Shown: positions 1-9,507, numbered from the stretch's first letter. The stretch is DNA of 64,000 nt from DAOTVX01 sp034436015 (GCA_034436015.1 DAOTWG010000005.1:62001-126000), one strand, 5' to 3'. Notes: generated by a model not told the origin, from the letters alone. Program-made: numbers and translations.

Positions 1-126
1 TAGGGGTCGAAAAGCGAAGGAGTCATAGAGTGCGCCGGCCTAAGTAAGGAAAGGTCGCGTGTCTATTATACCTTTTTTAGGCAATCGGCAGTAAAATAAC
101 CATATCTCAGCGAACGGAGTTGTTTC
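1..126 (+). other. Leader region of the replication cassette
   Basis: No gene is recognisable here. The first three bases could be a stop codon of an upstream gene, but its frame cannot be known. AT-rich stretches TATTAT at 64-69 and TAAAAT at 92-97 could serve as -10 elements for the downstream nuclease gene, but neither has a convincing -35 partner. A short purine tract ending in ACGGAG at about 113-118 is the ribosome binding site for the start at 127. Confidence 0.4.
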
Positions 127-687
127 ATGTCGGACATGGTCGAAGTTGTTGTAGACAGTGTGCGGGTTAGTTTGATGTCGTCGCAGCGTGTCATCCTCTT
201 GCGCCAGATAGACCGCGAGCGTTACCTGCCGATCTGGGTTGGCCCTTATGAGGCCGAGGCAATCACAGTGGCCTTGCAGGAAATTGAGATGATTCGCCCT
301 TTGACGCACGACTTGCTCAAGAACACCTTTGCCTTGCTCAACGCTCGCCCCCTGCGCATTGAGATCATCGATTTGCGAGATGATATTTTCTACGGACGAA
401 TTGTCGTTGAGGATGATGGACGGATTCTAGCGCTTGACTCGCGTCCTTCGGACGCCATTGCTCTGGCCGTGCGAGTTCACATCCCCATTCTGGTCAGCGA
501 AGCGGTCATGGAGGCCGCGGCCATTGTTCCGGAGCAGGATATCGAAGAGACTGCGCCGTCTCCCGCCTCTACGGCCGAGGAACAGCCGCCAGCCTCCGAC
601 GAACGCCTGGATGTCTTCGAGGACTTCCTCAAGAAACTCGATCAACGCAAAAGCGCCGAGGGCGACGAGGAAACGTCAACGAACTGA
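127..687 (+). CDS. Bifunctional nuclease (BFN, DUF151) family protein
   Basis: The 186-residue protein has an N-terminal BFN/DUF151 domain (about residues 3-135). It contains the family pattern of a short beta strand, then LPIWVGPYEAEAI, and later the conserved 'LDSRPSDAIALAVR' block. The last 45 residues are an acidic Pro/Glu-rich tail (EETAPSPASTAEEQPPASDE) ending in a helix. The family was named for nuclease activity of a plant member; the role in most bacteria is unknown. The gene ends two bases into the region that leads to dnaB, so the two are probably co-transcribed. Family assignment is confident; enzymatic activity is an inference. Confidence 0.9.
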   Translation: MSDMVEVVVDSVRVSLMSSQRVILLRQIDRERYLPIWVGPYEAEAITVALQEIEMIRPLTHDLLKNTFALLNARPLRIEIIDLRDDIFYGRIVVEDDGRILALDSRPSDAIALAVRVHIPILVSEAVMEAAAIVPEQDIEETAPSPASTAEEQPPASDERLDVFEDFLKKLDQRKSAEGDEETSTN

Positions 688-706
688 GGTTGTAGAATTA
701 CCGACG

Positions 707-2110
707 ATGAACACCGGTCTTCCCCTTGACGAAATGCCGTTGGAGGCCATGGAGCCGCCGTCGTCCTCGTCGGCGGCGCCGAGCGTCCCGCACCACCGCG
801 AGGCGGAAGAGGCGGTGATTGGCGCGGTGCTCATCAATCCGGAAGTGTACTATGACCTGGCTCAGTTTCTCCAGGCGGAGGATTTCTACATTCACCGCAA
901 TCGCTGGATTTGGGAAGCATTCACCCGCTTACACGAGCAGCGGATTCCGATTGACCTCCTGACGGTTGCCGAGGAACTGGAGCATGCCGGCCGTCTGGCA
1001 GAAGTGGGTGGACCGGCGTATCTGACCGCTTTGCTCAACCAGACGCCGACCTCGCTGCACGCCGAGGCGTATGGGCGGATAGTGGAAGCCGCCGCCGTCC
1101 GCCGCCGGATGCTGGCTGCCGCCAACCAGATTGCCTCGCTGGCCTATAATCAACAAGAGGGCATCGAACAGGTCCTCGCCGAGGCAGAAAAATCCATCTT
1201 CAACGTTAGTCAGCGGCGACTTCGCCGCGATGTGCAACCCATCTCGCAAGCGTTGAGCGAGTACTATGACCGCATTGACGAACTGGCGAGGCGGTCCGAG
1301 GAAATCTTCGGCGTCCCCACCGGCTTTATCGATCTAGATCGCCTCCTGAGCGGCATGCAACCTTCCGATTTGTTGATCATCGCCGGGCGGCCTGGGCAAG
1401 GGAAGTCCGGCTTCCTACTCTCGGTTGCCCGGAACGCCGCTCTGTTGCACAAGAAGCACGTCGCCATTTTCTCCCTCGAAATGTCCAACGAACAAGTTGT
1501 GCAACGCTTGCTGGCGCAGGAGACCGGCATTGACTCGCAACGCCTACGCAACGGGAAGCTGACCGACGAGGAGTGGCCTTTGCTGACGCACGCCATCGAG
1601 GTCCTGGGCGACACACACATCTACCTGGACGACACGCCGGCCATTACGCCGCTAGCGCTGCGCACCAAGTGTCGCCGCTTGCACATGGAATTTGGCCTCG
1701 ACCTGATTCTCCTCGACTACCTGCAACTGATGGGCGGCGATACGCGCGCGGAAAACCGCGTACAGGAGGTCTCGTACATCTCGCGCAGCCTGAAGGCGCT
1801 GGCGCGCGAACTCAACGTGCCGATTCTCGCCGCCGCCCAACTCAGCCGCGCCGTGGAACAACGCACCGACAAGCGACCGGTGCTCTCCGATTTGCGCGAA
1901 TCAGGCAGCCTGGAGCAAGACGCCGACGTCGTGATGTTCATTTACCGACCGGATCAGTATGAAAAAGATGCCGCCAGGCAAAATGTGGCGGAGATCATCA
2001 TCGCCAAACACCGCAACGGACCGACCGGAAGCATTGAATTGGTCTTCTTGAGTCATCTGGCGAAATTCGTAGATGCCGCCCCCCGTCGTATTGACTTGAC
2101 ACAGGTGTAG
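707..2110 (+). CDS. dnaB: Replicative DNA helicase DnaB
   Basis: The 467-residue protein is the hexameric 5'-3' fork helicase. After a 28-residue Pro/Ser-rich leader comes the N-terminal DnaB domain (about 30-165), then the RecA-like core. Walker A is GRPGQGKS at 227-234, followed by SLEM (256-259), Walker B LILLDYLQL (333-341), AAQLSR (376-381) and the DLRESGSLEQDADVV block (395-409). Length and order match the family. The reading frame is open far upstream inside the preceding gene, but the DnaB homology and the leader fit ATG 707, 19 bases after the upstream stop; the TGAGG there is rather far for a ribosome site. The downstream DnaD- and DnaC-like genes suggest a helicase plus loader operon. 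Confidence 0.96.
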   Translation: MNTGLPLDEMPLEAMEPPSSSSAAPSVPHHREAEEAVIGAVLINPEVYYDLAQFLQAEDFYIHRNRWIWEAFTRLHEQRIPIDLLTVAEELEHAGRLAEVGGPAYLTALLNQTPTSLHAEAYGRIVEAAAVRRRMLAAANQIASLAYNQQEGIEQVLAEAEKSIFNVSQRRLRRDVQPISQALSEYYDRIDELARRSEEIFGVPTGFIDLDRLLSGMQPSDLLIIAGRPGQGKSGFLLSVARNAALLHKKHVAIFSLEMSNEQVVQRLLAQETGIDSQRLRNGKLTDEEWPLLTHAIEVLGDTHIYLDDTPAITPLALRTKCRRLHMEFGLDLILLDYLQLMGGDTRAENRVQEVSYISRSLKALARELNVPILAAAQLSRAVEQRTDKRPVLSDLRESGSLEQDADVVMFIYRPDQYEKDAARQNVAEIIIAKHRNGPTGSIELVFLSHLAKFVDAAPRRIDLTQV

Positions 2111-2111
2111 G

Positions 2112-2753
2112 ATGTTCACGGGTTTTGGCACAAGTGAAACGTTCACCCCCATTCCTAACTCGTTCTTTCGCGTGTTGGGCGAGATAGACGATTTGGAGGA
2201 ATTGAAAGTGATCCTGCATGCCCTCTGGCGCATTGGGAACATGGACGGCGGCGTACATTTCCTCCGTCAGGCAGACTTTCGTGAAATTGTTGCACAGCCC
2301 GAATCGGCGCTGGAAAAGGCGGTGAAGCGCGGCATCTTGATCAGGGCGCAGCGTGAAACCCAAACGTTGTACTTTCTCAATTCTCCCCGTGGACGTGCTG
2401 CCGCCGAAGCCTTTGTGCAGGGTTCCTGGAATCCCGGCGCGCCCCTCCCCCCTCCGCCGCCACAACGGCCGAACGTTTTCAAACTGTATGAAGAGAACAT
2501 CGGTCCCTTGACGCCGCTCCTGGCCGATGCCCTCCAGGACGCCGAGCGGATGTATCCTGTGGAATGGATTGCCGAGGCGATGGAAATCGCTGTCAAGAAA
2601 AACAAGCGGAACTGGAAATACGTGGAAGCCATTCTCAAACGTTGGAAGGTGGAAGGTCATGTCAAAAAGCAAGATCGAGCACACGCTGCGGAAAGTAGCC
2701 GCCGCTATTCCGACACCGAGTTCGCAGAATATCTCCGGCGCGGCGAAGGTTAG
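2112..2753 (+). CDS. DnaD-like replication initiation protein
   Basis: The 213-residue protein begins one base after the dnaB stop. The N-terminal half (about 10-95) looks like a winged-helix domain. The C-terminal part (about 115-190) has the DnaD/DnaB2 signature, an amphipathic helix leading to NKRNWKYVEAILKRW at about 158-172 (the YxxxIlxxW motif). In Firmicutes such proteins help load the helicase at oriC or restart sites together with a DnaC/DnaI ATPase. The same partner follows here, its start lying 95 bases inside this gene, which suggests translational coupling. A Pro-rich linker (APLPPPPPQRP) separates the two halves. Function is inferred from domain and context. Confidence 0.85.
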   Translation: MFTGFGTSETFTPIPNSFFRVLGEIDDLEELKVILHALWRIGNMDGGVHFLRQADFREIVAQPESALEKAVKRGILIRAQRETQTLYFLNSPRGRAAAEAFVQGSWNPGAPLPPPPPQRPNVFKLYEENIGPLTPLLADALQDAERMYPVEWIAEAMEIAVKKNKRNWKYVEAILKRWKVEGHVKKQDRAHAAESSRRYSDTEFAEYLRRGEG

Positions 2754-4185
2754 CCTGGGAAATCCCGATTGCCCCCACTGTCGCGGCGTCGGCTACGTCC
2801 GCTACGAGGCGCCGTTGGGGGACCCACGCTTTGGGCGATTGGAGCCATGTGTATGCCGTAGCGCGGTCATAGTTCAAATCGCCCGGCAACGTCTTTTCGA
2901 GTTAAGCCACCTGGATCAACTGGCCGACCGCACCTTCGAAAATTTCCACGAGCAAGGTCACGAGAAGGCGCAACTGACCGAACAGGAGAAGCGGAGTCTC
3001 CAAACTGCGAAGGAAATGGCAGAAGACTTCGCGCGCCGGCCAGAAGGCTGGTTGTTGTTGGAAGGTGGGTATGGTTGCGGGAAAACGCATCTGGCAGCTG
3101 CCATCGCGAACGCGGCCGTCTCACAAGGCATCCTAACCCTCTTTATCACCGTCCCTGATTTGCTGGATTTCCTGCGCTTCGCCTTCCGCGATCCGGAGAC
3201 GACCTTCGAGGAGCGATTCGAGGAGGTTCGCAATGTGGGTCTCCTCGTGCTGGATGACTTCGGTACGCAGAACGCCACCCCCTGGGCGCAGGAAAAGCTG
3301 TTTCAGATTGTCAACTACCGTTACATCAACAAACTGCCAACGGTCATTACCACCAACCTACTCTTAGATCAAATTGAGAGTCGCATTCGCTCTCGTTTGC
3401 AAGACAAGACATTCGTCCGCCGTGTCCGCATCCTAGCCCCCGACTACCGCCGCCCAGACGAGACGAGCAACCCTGAGATTTCGATTCTGACCTGGCCGGA
3501 AATCCGAGCGATGACATTCGAGAATTTTGAGAGTCGGGCAGACGAGATCGGCGAGGAAGTGGTGGTGGTGACAACGGTGGAGCAACGGGATTCCTTCGGC
3601 AACAAGTTCAAAGAAAAGACAATCACCCGCGTTTCGATTACAAAGAAGGACTTAAAGACGCTTCACGACGCGGTCCAGGCGGCCATCGCTTTTGCCGAGA
3701 AACCGCGAGGGTGGTTGACGCTGCTTGGCGATTCCTACTGCGGCAAGACCCATCTGGCAGCGGCAATTGGAAACCACTGCATCGCGCTCGGCGGACAGGC
3801 GTTGATGCTGCCTGTGGCCGATCTGTTAGACTACCTACGTCAGACCTTTAGCCCGAATTCGGACGTTTCCTTCGACCGGCGCTTTTATGAGATTCGCACG
3901 ACCCCTCTGCTGATTCTCGATGACTTGAAGGAGCGCGGCGCTAGTTCGATCTGGGCAGAGGAGAAGTTGTATCAATTGCTCAATTACCGCTATCACGCGG
4001 AACTTCCGACCGTCATCACCTCCACCCTGCACCCGGACGAATTCGCGCTGAACTACCCCGCTTTGTGGAACAAACTCTTGGATGCAACGAAAAGCCAGGT
4101 TTACCTGATCGAGATGCCTCCTTATCGGAGAATCACGAGAGGGAAAGGCGCTTACGCGCGCCGATGGCCTGCCGCCAAACCGTAA
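2659..4185 (+). CDS. Helicase loader-like ATPase with two tandem DnaC-type AAA+ domains
   Basis: The frame is open from further upstream, but ATG 2659 follows GGAAGG and is the first start that leaves the zinc motif; it gives 508 residues. C38, C41, C64 and C66 (CPHC...CVC) form a DnaC/DnaI-like zinc site. AAA+ domain 1 has Walker A GYGCGKT (137-143), Walker B LLVLDD (195-200) and an arginine-rich RIRSRL at 242-247. AAA+ domain 2 has Walker A GDSYCGKT (357-364) and Walker B LLILDD (417-422), but its equivalent of the RIRSRL helix reads FALNYPALWNKLL and lacks those arginines. Ordinary DnaC, DnaI and IstB proteins carry one AAA+ domain in about 250-310 residues. A link of about 90 residues joins the halves. 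Inferred role: loading DnaB, with the second domain perhaps regulatory. Confidence 0.88.
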   Translation: MSKSKIEHTLRKVAAAIPTPSSQNISGAAKVSLGNPDCPHCRGVGYVRYEAPLGDPRFGRLEPCVCRSAVIVQIARQRLFELSHLDQLADRTFENFHEQGHEKAQLTEQEKRSLQTAKEMAEDFARRPEGWLLLEGGYGCGKTHLAAAIANAAVSQGILTLFITVPDLLDFLRFAFRDPETTFEERFEEVRNVGLLVLDDFGTQNATPWAQEKLFQIVNYRYINKLPTVITTNLLLDQIESRIRSRLQDKTFVRRVRILAPDYRRPDETSNPEISILTWPEIRAMTFENFESRADEIGEEVVVVTTVEQRDSFGNKFKEKTITRVSITKKDLKTLHDAVQAAIAFAEKPRGWLTLLGDSYCGKTHLAAAIGNHCIALGGQALMLPVADLLDYLRQTFSPNSDVSFDRRFYEIRTTPLLILDDLKERGASSIWAEEKLYQLLNYRYHAELPTVITSTLHPDEFALNYPALWNKLLDATKSQVYLIEMPPYRRITRGKGAYARRWPAAKP

Positions 4186-4225
4186 ACACAAGCGGGGAAT
4201 TGCTGCAAGCAAGATAACCCTTTCC

Positions 4226-5136
4226 ATGCCCCCTTGCGCGTTTCGATCGGTCATTCTCTCTACCTTGGCGCATGCTCTGTGGAATCTTCTCGGCAAACGG
4301 CACAATCCCTCCGCGGCTCTGTTTCCGGCCGCTTCGTTAGCGGCAATCGCAGTATGTTCGCCGGCATTGATCCTCTTTGGGCATGGGATGACAGCCATGC
4401 CTAAGCCGGGCCGGGAACTGCTGGTCGCGACAGGGCTGACGCAGGCAATCTACTATCGCGCTCTGACCAACGCGCACCGCCACGGCGATCCTTCGATGCC
4501 CTACCCTCCGGCGCGTGCTTTGCCGGTGATGCTGGTAGCCCTGCCAAGCCTGACGCTAGGACGCGCGCAACACAGCGGCGCTCCGGCTTTGCCAAGCTTT
4601 CTTCTCATCACGCTTGGCTGTCTTACCCTCCCGTCGAACTGCTCTGCGGATAGGCGCCTACAGGCGTATCGCCAGCCGGCTCTCCGCGCGGCGCTTCTAG
4701 CGGCTTTGTGCATTGCGGCCTACATGCTTATCGATGCCCGGGCTCTGCGGTTGCTCCGCTCCTTGCCGGTGAGCGCGCTTTCTAGTCTGGAGTGGGCCTT
4801 GTTGTGGGTAGAAAGGGAAACCGCCGGTCTCAGCCTGGCGTTGCCTGTCGTGGTCTTGTGTTGCGCGCCCGAGCGCCGAGAACTTCAACGGCTGATGCGC
4901 GCCGAATGGCGATCTGCTCTGACGCTGGGGACCGTTATCACCGGCACCTATGTGCTTGTGCTCTGGGCTATGGCCTTCGCACGCGATGTCAGTTCTATTT
5001 CTGCTTTCCGTCAGTTGAGCATTCCGATCGGGGCCGGATGAGGCATTCTGTTCCGCCGTGAGCCGGCGCGCCGCCGCCCAAATTCGTTGGCATGGGTATG
5101 GTGGTAGTTGGCCTTGCACTGGCCGCACCAGCCTAA
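4226..5136 (+). pseudogene. EamA (DMT superfamily) transporter, decayed
   Basis: The open part (4226-5041) encodes a hydrophobic protein with the EamA pattern of repeated helices. Recognisable blocks are AHALWNLLGKR near the N terminus, TGLTQAIYYRAL, HGDPS.PYPPARALPV in the middle and AFARDVSSISAFRQLSIPIGA at the end. The frame stops at TGA 5039-5041 exactly where a last helix is expected. The codons after the stop continue sensibly (GILFRREPARRRPN), and after a one-base frame change near 5075-5090 a typical final helix follows (GMGMVVVGLALAAPA, stop at 5134-5136). So the gene carries an in-frame stop plus a frameshift. It is either a true pseudogene or carries sequence errors. Substrate is unknown. 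Confidence 0.7.
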
Positions 5137-5158
5137 AGAATCCCCTGCCCGTCGCCCA

Positions 5159-6442
5159 TCACAATGAACCCTCGCCGCGCCGCGACCGTTCCAGCGCCCG
5201 GCACGACGAAACGAGGATATAGAGATTCAGGCCAAGCGCGACCAGCGCAGGAATGAACCATTCCGATCGTTCCAGTGGCAGCACTGCCCCTGTCTTCACT
5301 AGGAGGCCTACTACTAATCCGAGGAAAGCGGCGAGCGGCAACGAAAAGACATACAGGTTCCACACCGCTTTAGACTGCCAATGCCTGCTCACAAAAAGGA
5401 GAGGGGGGATGAGTAGGATAAGCATGTGTATGTGAGAATGCCATGTAATCACACCGGTTCCGGCCAGCGTGCCAAGAACGGCAATGGTATAATCGGCCGA
5501 CCTAGGGGAAATCGGGGTCCGCCACAGAAAGCCAACGGCAAGGAGGGAGAGCAGAATACCAGCCATACCAATACTCCACCCTAACCAGATCAGGCCAAGC
5601 GTGCTCAATCTCACAATGACCATGCGCCAATTCATCATATTTTCCGGAGCGTTTGTCGCCAAGCCGCCGCTGTAGCCTATCCATAATTGCATCATATGGA
5701 TTACCCCTTCTCGGCCCACTAAGCCAAAGGAGACGACGATGAAGACGCAGGCACTTACAGCGAAGCCGATGAGGGATTTCCAGGCGCGCTGCACAAGCAG
5801 GGCTGGCAGAATCAGTATCAGAAATTGAGGCTTGAGCAGTAAACCTCCTAGCCATATTCCTGCCCGCAGCGGCCTCCCATTTCCTGTGGCGCGCAGAAAC
5901 TCGCCCACACAAATGGTCAAGAAAACGTTTACTTGCCCCTCAAACAAAGTTACGAAGACAGGGAAGGAGAGCATAGCCGCTATCAGCAAGCGCTTCTCTG
6001 ATGGATGACCGCAAGTTCTCCTGATAAACCATCGCAGATACCAAAGCAGGAGCGCCACGTTGACGGCTGTCCAGAGTCCAAAACTCGTTCTAGCATCCAA
6101 TAAAGCAAGGAACTGAAACGGCAGTAAGAATACCGGCAGGAAGGGAACAGGCATGGGCACAAACACCAGCGAGGAATCCTGAGGCAGAGGTACGACACCT
6201 TCTTCCACTCTTCTCATCACCTCTAAATCGTATACCCGGGCATAGCCCAACTGATTGGCAACAACACCGGCACTCCACAAGCCCAAGTAATCGCCGCCTA
6301 CGCCAGCCAGAAGGCCCAAGGTAGTCAGCATCCAAGCCAGATAGATCACGTAGAAGAACGCCACGGCAACGAACCCTAGATTTTCTCGTTGCCGGGCATT
6401 CAGGTTGCGAAAGGGGATTCCTTGCACAAACAACGGCCTCAT
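5159..6442 (-). CDS. GT87-type (DUF2029) polytopic glycosyltransferase
   Basis: The 427-residue protein has about ten hydrophobic segments. The first lies at about 22-45 and is followed by GGDYLGLWSAG, the acidic loop expected at the active site of DUF2029/GT87 polyprenyl-phosphate-dependent mannosyltransferases. The conserved loop FVTLFEGQVNVFL is at about 160-172, and GLLLKPQ follows about 30 residues later. Such enzymes move a sugar from a polyprenyl phosphate donor to a glycolipid or cell-envelope glycan on the outer face of the membrane. It is separated from the upstream peptidase gene by 97 bases. Acceptor and sugar cannot be told. Confidence 0.75.
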   Translation of the reverse strand: MRPLFVQGIPFRNLNARQRENLGFVAVAFFYVIYLAWMLTTLGLLAGVGGDYLGLWSAGVVANQLGYARVYDLEVMRRVEEGVVPLPQDSSLVFVPMPVPFLPVFLLPFQFLALLDARTSFGLWTAVNVALLLWYLRWFIRRTCGHPSEKRLLIAAMLSFPVFVTLFEGQVNVFLTICVGEFLRATGNGRPLRAGIWLGGLLLKPQFLILILPALLVQRAWKSLIGFAVSACVFIVVSFGLVGREGVIHMMQLWIGYSGGLATNAPENMMNWRMVIVRLSTLGLIWLGWSIGMAGILLSLLAVGFLWRTPISPRSADYTIAVLGTLAGTGVITWHSHIHMLILLIPPLLFVSRHWQSKAVWNLYVFSLPLAAFLGLVVGLLVKTGAVLPLERSEWFIPALVALGLNLYILVSSCRALERSRRGEGSL

Positions 6443-6539
6443 CGTTCCAACCCCTCATTTCCAAGCGATCTGTTTAACGTCCTCGCGGCATCCATCAAGG
6501 TACACGCGCCCGAGCAAATCTTTAGGGAAGTTGCCGGAT

Positions 6540-8267
6540 CTAGACTGTCTTGCCGGCGTCTTCCTCTAACTCGTTAATGGTACGTTCCATCAGGTTAACG
6601 GCCTGTTGCAGCGTGGTTGCATCGAACGCAAAGCGTGCGCCAGCCGTGGCAAAAAGCTTGGGCAGGGGCATCGTCCCACCCAAAGCAAGCGCGTGACGGT
6701 AAGCCGTGGCTGCACCGCGCGGATCGCGGAGCGCGTTGCCAAAGACTTGCACCGCTCCTAGTTGAGCAAGCCCATACTCCACGTAGTAGAAAGGAAACTG
6801 ATGGATGTGTAACTTACGGTGCCAGCCAGTGGCTTTGACCTCTTCGAGGCCGCTCCAATCCACGGCGGGGATAAAGCGATCCCACAGTTCACTCCATTTC
6901 CGGTCGCAGGCGGCAGGATCGGCGCCTTCTTGGGGATTTTCATACACCCAATGCTGGAACGAATCCACGACGGCCATGAAAGGCCAGAAGAGCAACATCC
7001 CTTCCAGATGCTCGAGGCGGGCGCGCGCAGAATCGGCCGGACGGTAGAACTCGGCCAGGTACAGCGACGCCAGCAATTCCATGCCCATCGAAGCGACTTC
7101 CGCGAATTCCACGGGTACGATCAATTGATGAATGTAAGGGAGGTGGGCTGTCTCGAACACATGGAAGGCGTGGCCAGATTCATGCAACGTGGTCATGACG
7201 TCTTCATGGGTTCCCACAGCGTTGACGAAGACGAACGGTTTACGCAGAGAGGCAAGCGACGCGCAGTAGGCGCCCGGGGCTTTGTTCTTTCGATTTTCTA
7301 AATCGGTGAGCTTTTCGGCTACCATTGTGGCGAAGTAACCGCCTAGGATGGGGTCTACCTGATGGAACACGGCCGAGGCCCGCTGGATGAGTTCTTGAAT
7401 CGATTGAAAGGGTCGGAGCGGGGGCAGGTGAGGGGGTGGCGTTGGATGACCGTACCAGCCATCTATTAAATCCCAGGGGCGTAGCCGGTCCAGTCCAAGG
7501 GCCTGCCGCCAGCGCTCGTAGACGCGTTGTGCTGCCGGCACGACAACCCGCTCGATGGTCTCTGCGAATGCTTTGCAGTCTTCGGGGGTGTAATCAAAGC
7601 GCAAGCGTTGCTGCCAGGCGTACGCGCGATAGTCCGGCTTACCCGCGTTCGCGGCGATTTTGGCGCGCACATCCATGAACCGTTGCCACAGGTCGTTGAT
7701 AGCCCGACGGTCGGCAAGTTGGCGCTCGGCTTTGAGATGCCAGGCTCGCTCGCGATAGGAGCGGTCTGGATGGCGGAAGTGGAGCGCCAGTTGTGTAAGG
7801 GTAATTTCCTCGCCCTCCCATGGCGCCGTCTGAGCGCCAAAAATCTTATCATACTCCAGAGAAAGTTTCTGCTGTTCGGCTAACAAGGGCAGATTCGTCT
7901 CGCGGAAGAGATCGGCTTCCGCCCGCATGTTGCGTAAAGGAATTGCAAAACCAGCCGGTTCAAGACCGCTGGCAAGTAACTTCTCTTTGAGTTTCTGGTC
8001 GGCCGCCATAGCGTTGGGGAAAATCGCGTCCAGAAAGTCTTTAAGACGCGCTTCGGCCTGTTTATCGGCAGTGTTGACCGTGGTCGCTATGGACAGGCGC
8101 GTGTACATTTCCTCCAATTTTTCGCTCAAACGCGTCCAGTCGGTCAGCCATTCCTCTACGTTTTGCGCGTTTAGGGGACGGTCGAACAGGTCGCGATAGT
8201 GGGGTTCAATCTCCGACCATGGCCAGGCTAGCAAGTCTTGCGGTGTGGAGGGAAGAGCATGATGCAT
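6540..8267 (-). CDS. M3 family oligoendopeptidase
   Basis: The 575-residue protein is a zinc metallopeptidase of the M3 (thimet/PepF) family. The metal motif HESGH is at 362-366 within MTTLHESGHAFHVFE, and the third ligand is expected in the glutamate-rich helix that follows (EFAEVASMGMELLA). The long helical N-terminal region (about 1-200) is that of M3B oligopeptidases. There is no signal peptide, so it should cleave short peptides in the cytoplasm. The gene follows the Gfo/Idh/MocA gene by 16 bases and may share its transcript; no functional link is obvious. Confidence 0.92.
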   Translation of the reverse strand: MHHALPSTPQDLLAWPWSEIEPHYRDLFDRPLNAQNVEEWLTDWTRLSEKLEEMYTRLSIATTVNTADKQAEARLKDFLDAIFPNAMAADQKLKEKLLASGLEPAGFAIPLRNMRAEADLFRETNLPLLAEQQKLSLEYDKIFGAQTAPWEGEEITLTQLALHFRHPDRSYRERAWHLKAERQLADRRAINDLWQRFMDVRAKIAANAGKPDYRAYAWQQRLRFDYTPEDCKAFAETIERVVVPAAQRVYERWRQALGLDRLRPWDLIDGWYGHPTPPPHLPPLRPFQSIQELIQRASAVFHQVDPILGGYFATMVAEKLTDLENRKNKAPGAYCASLASLRKPFVFVNAVGTHEDVMTTLHESGHAFHVFETAHLPYIHQLIVPVEFAEVASMGMELLASLYLAEFYRPADSARARLEHLEGMLLFWPFMAVVDSFQHWVYENPQEGADPAACDRKWSELWDRFIPAVDWSGLEEVKATGWHRKLHIHQFPFYYVEYGLAQLGAVQVFGNALRDPRGAATAYRHALALGGTMPLPKLFATAGARFAFDATTLQQAVNLMERTINELEEDAGKTV

Positions 8268-8283
8268 AGAGTCTTCGGTAACA

Positions 8284-9507
8284 TCAGGAAGCGCGGAAGG
8301 AACGATAGAGAGCGCGTGCGATTTGGTCGCCGCCCTGCCAGACGTCGGGGGCGCCGACTGCCTGTTCTTGACAGAAGTCGGCCACCTCCTGTAAAGTAAC
8401 CGCTCTGCGGCCGCGCATCTCGGAAAGTAAAGCCGCGTTGAGGATGCCGATTCCGGCCGCGGCGATATCGGCGTTCAGAAGAGAGGGGATTCCCGCTTGG
8501 ATAGACCTGACGAAATTGGTAATCTCGAGACGGAAGGAATCGTCCTCCGGAGCGGCGTTTTCCGGAAAAATGAGACGTTCCCCAAAAGCCCGACGGCGCA
8601 CGCGCAGAATCTCGCGGCCTTCGGCATCCACTTCAGCGGTCACTGTGCCTTTGCTACCTTCGACCTCGAGATAGCCGTGCACATCACTGCCATCGCGTCC
8701 GAGTTCGGGCCAGGCCCAGGTAGCTTCAATGATGGCCGTCGCCCAATCCCCGTTCTGTGGGTTGAGGAAACGGATCTTGAAGTGAGCGTCGTCATCTACC
8801 TCGATACGGCGAAAACGCCCTCCAATGAGGCGCAGACGCTGGCGGCATTCGATTCCCAAGGAGCGCACTTCTGTTGGTTGTTTCTCATAACCGACCAGAA
8901 ACCAGACCGAGGTGACGGCATGGGAACCGTAGTCCATGATGGCGCCGCCGCCGTTTTCTAAGGGGTCCCAGAACCAGTCGCCGCGCTCTTCGGGCCCATG
9001 ATAACCGCGTGCAATCCAGATCGTTTGTACCTCGCCGATCATCCCGTCCTCAATCACGTTACGCAGGGCGCGATAGCGCGGCAGGAACGGATTGTCATCG
9101 TTGAGTTGAAAATAGGCTTTCGATTGGCGCGCGGCTTCCACCACCTGGCGGGCTTCCCACCAGGTGCGGGCCATAGGCTTTTCGGTCATTACATGGACGC
9201 CTTTGGACAGCGCCATACAGGCGTAAAGGGCGTGATAGCGGGGTGGAGAGCAAATATCCACCACATCCACGTCGGCGATCAATGCTTCAGCAGTGGCGCA
9301 GATGTGCACGTCGCTTTCGTGCGCGGGCCTGCCGGCGTCCCGACGCAGATGCACATAACGCGCCCGCGCCGCCTCCGCACGCGAGCGATCGGGATCATAG
9401 ATAGCGGTCAATTCCACTTCGTCAAGAGTAGCGTAAACCGGCAGGTGCGCTTGAGTGAAAATCTGGCCAGCGCCTAGCGCGCCAACGCGTAGCATTCGGT
9501 TGTTCAT
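8284..9507 (-). CDS. Gfo/Idh/MocA family NAD(P)-dependent oxidoreductase
   Basis: The 407-residue protein starts with a Rossmann fold (RVGALGAGQIFTQAHLPVY at about 6-24). The family's EKPMA motif follows at about 108-112, with the lysine that binds the nicotinamide region. The C-terminal half is the alpha/beta substrate domain, including GGAIMDYGSHAV with the likely catalytic tyrosine/histidine region. Members oxidise or reduce sugars, inositols and related polyols. Its ATG overlaps the stop of the FIST gene by four bases (ATGA), so it is translated with it. The substrate cannot be predicted from the sequence. Confidence 0.9.
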   Translation of the reverse strand: MNNRMLRVGALGAGQIFTQAHLPVYATLDEVELTAIYDPDRSRAEAARARYVHLRRDAGRPAHESDVHICATAEALIADVDVVDICSPPRYHALYACMALSKGVHVMTEKPMARTWWEARQVVEAARQSKAYFQLNDDNPFLPRYRALRNVIEDGMIGEVQTIWIARGYHGPEERGDWFWDPLENGGGAIMDYGSHAVTSVWFLVGYEKQPTEVRSLGIECRQRLRLIGGRFRRIEVDDDAHFKIRFLNPQNGDWATAIIEATWAWPELGRDGSDVHGYLEVEGSKGTVTAEVDAEGREILRVRRRAFGERLIFPENAAPEDDSFRLEITNFVRSIQAGIPSLLNADIAAAGIGILNAALLSEMRGRRAVTLQEVADFCQEQAVGAPDVWQGGDQIARALYRSFRAS

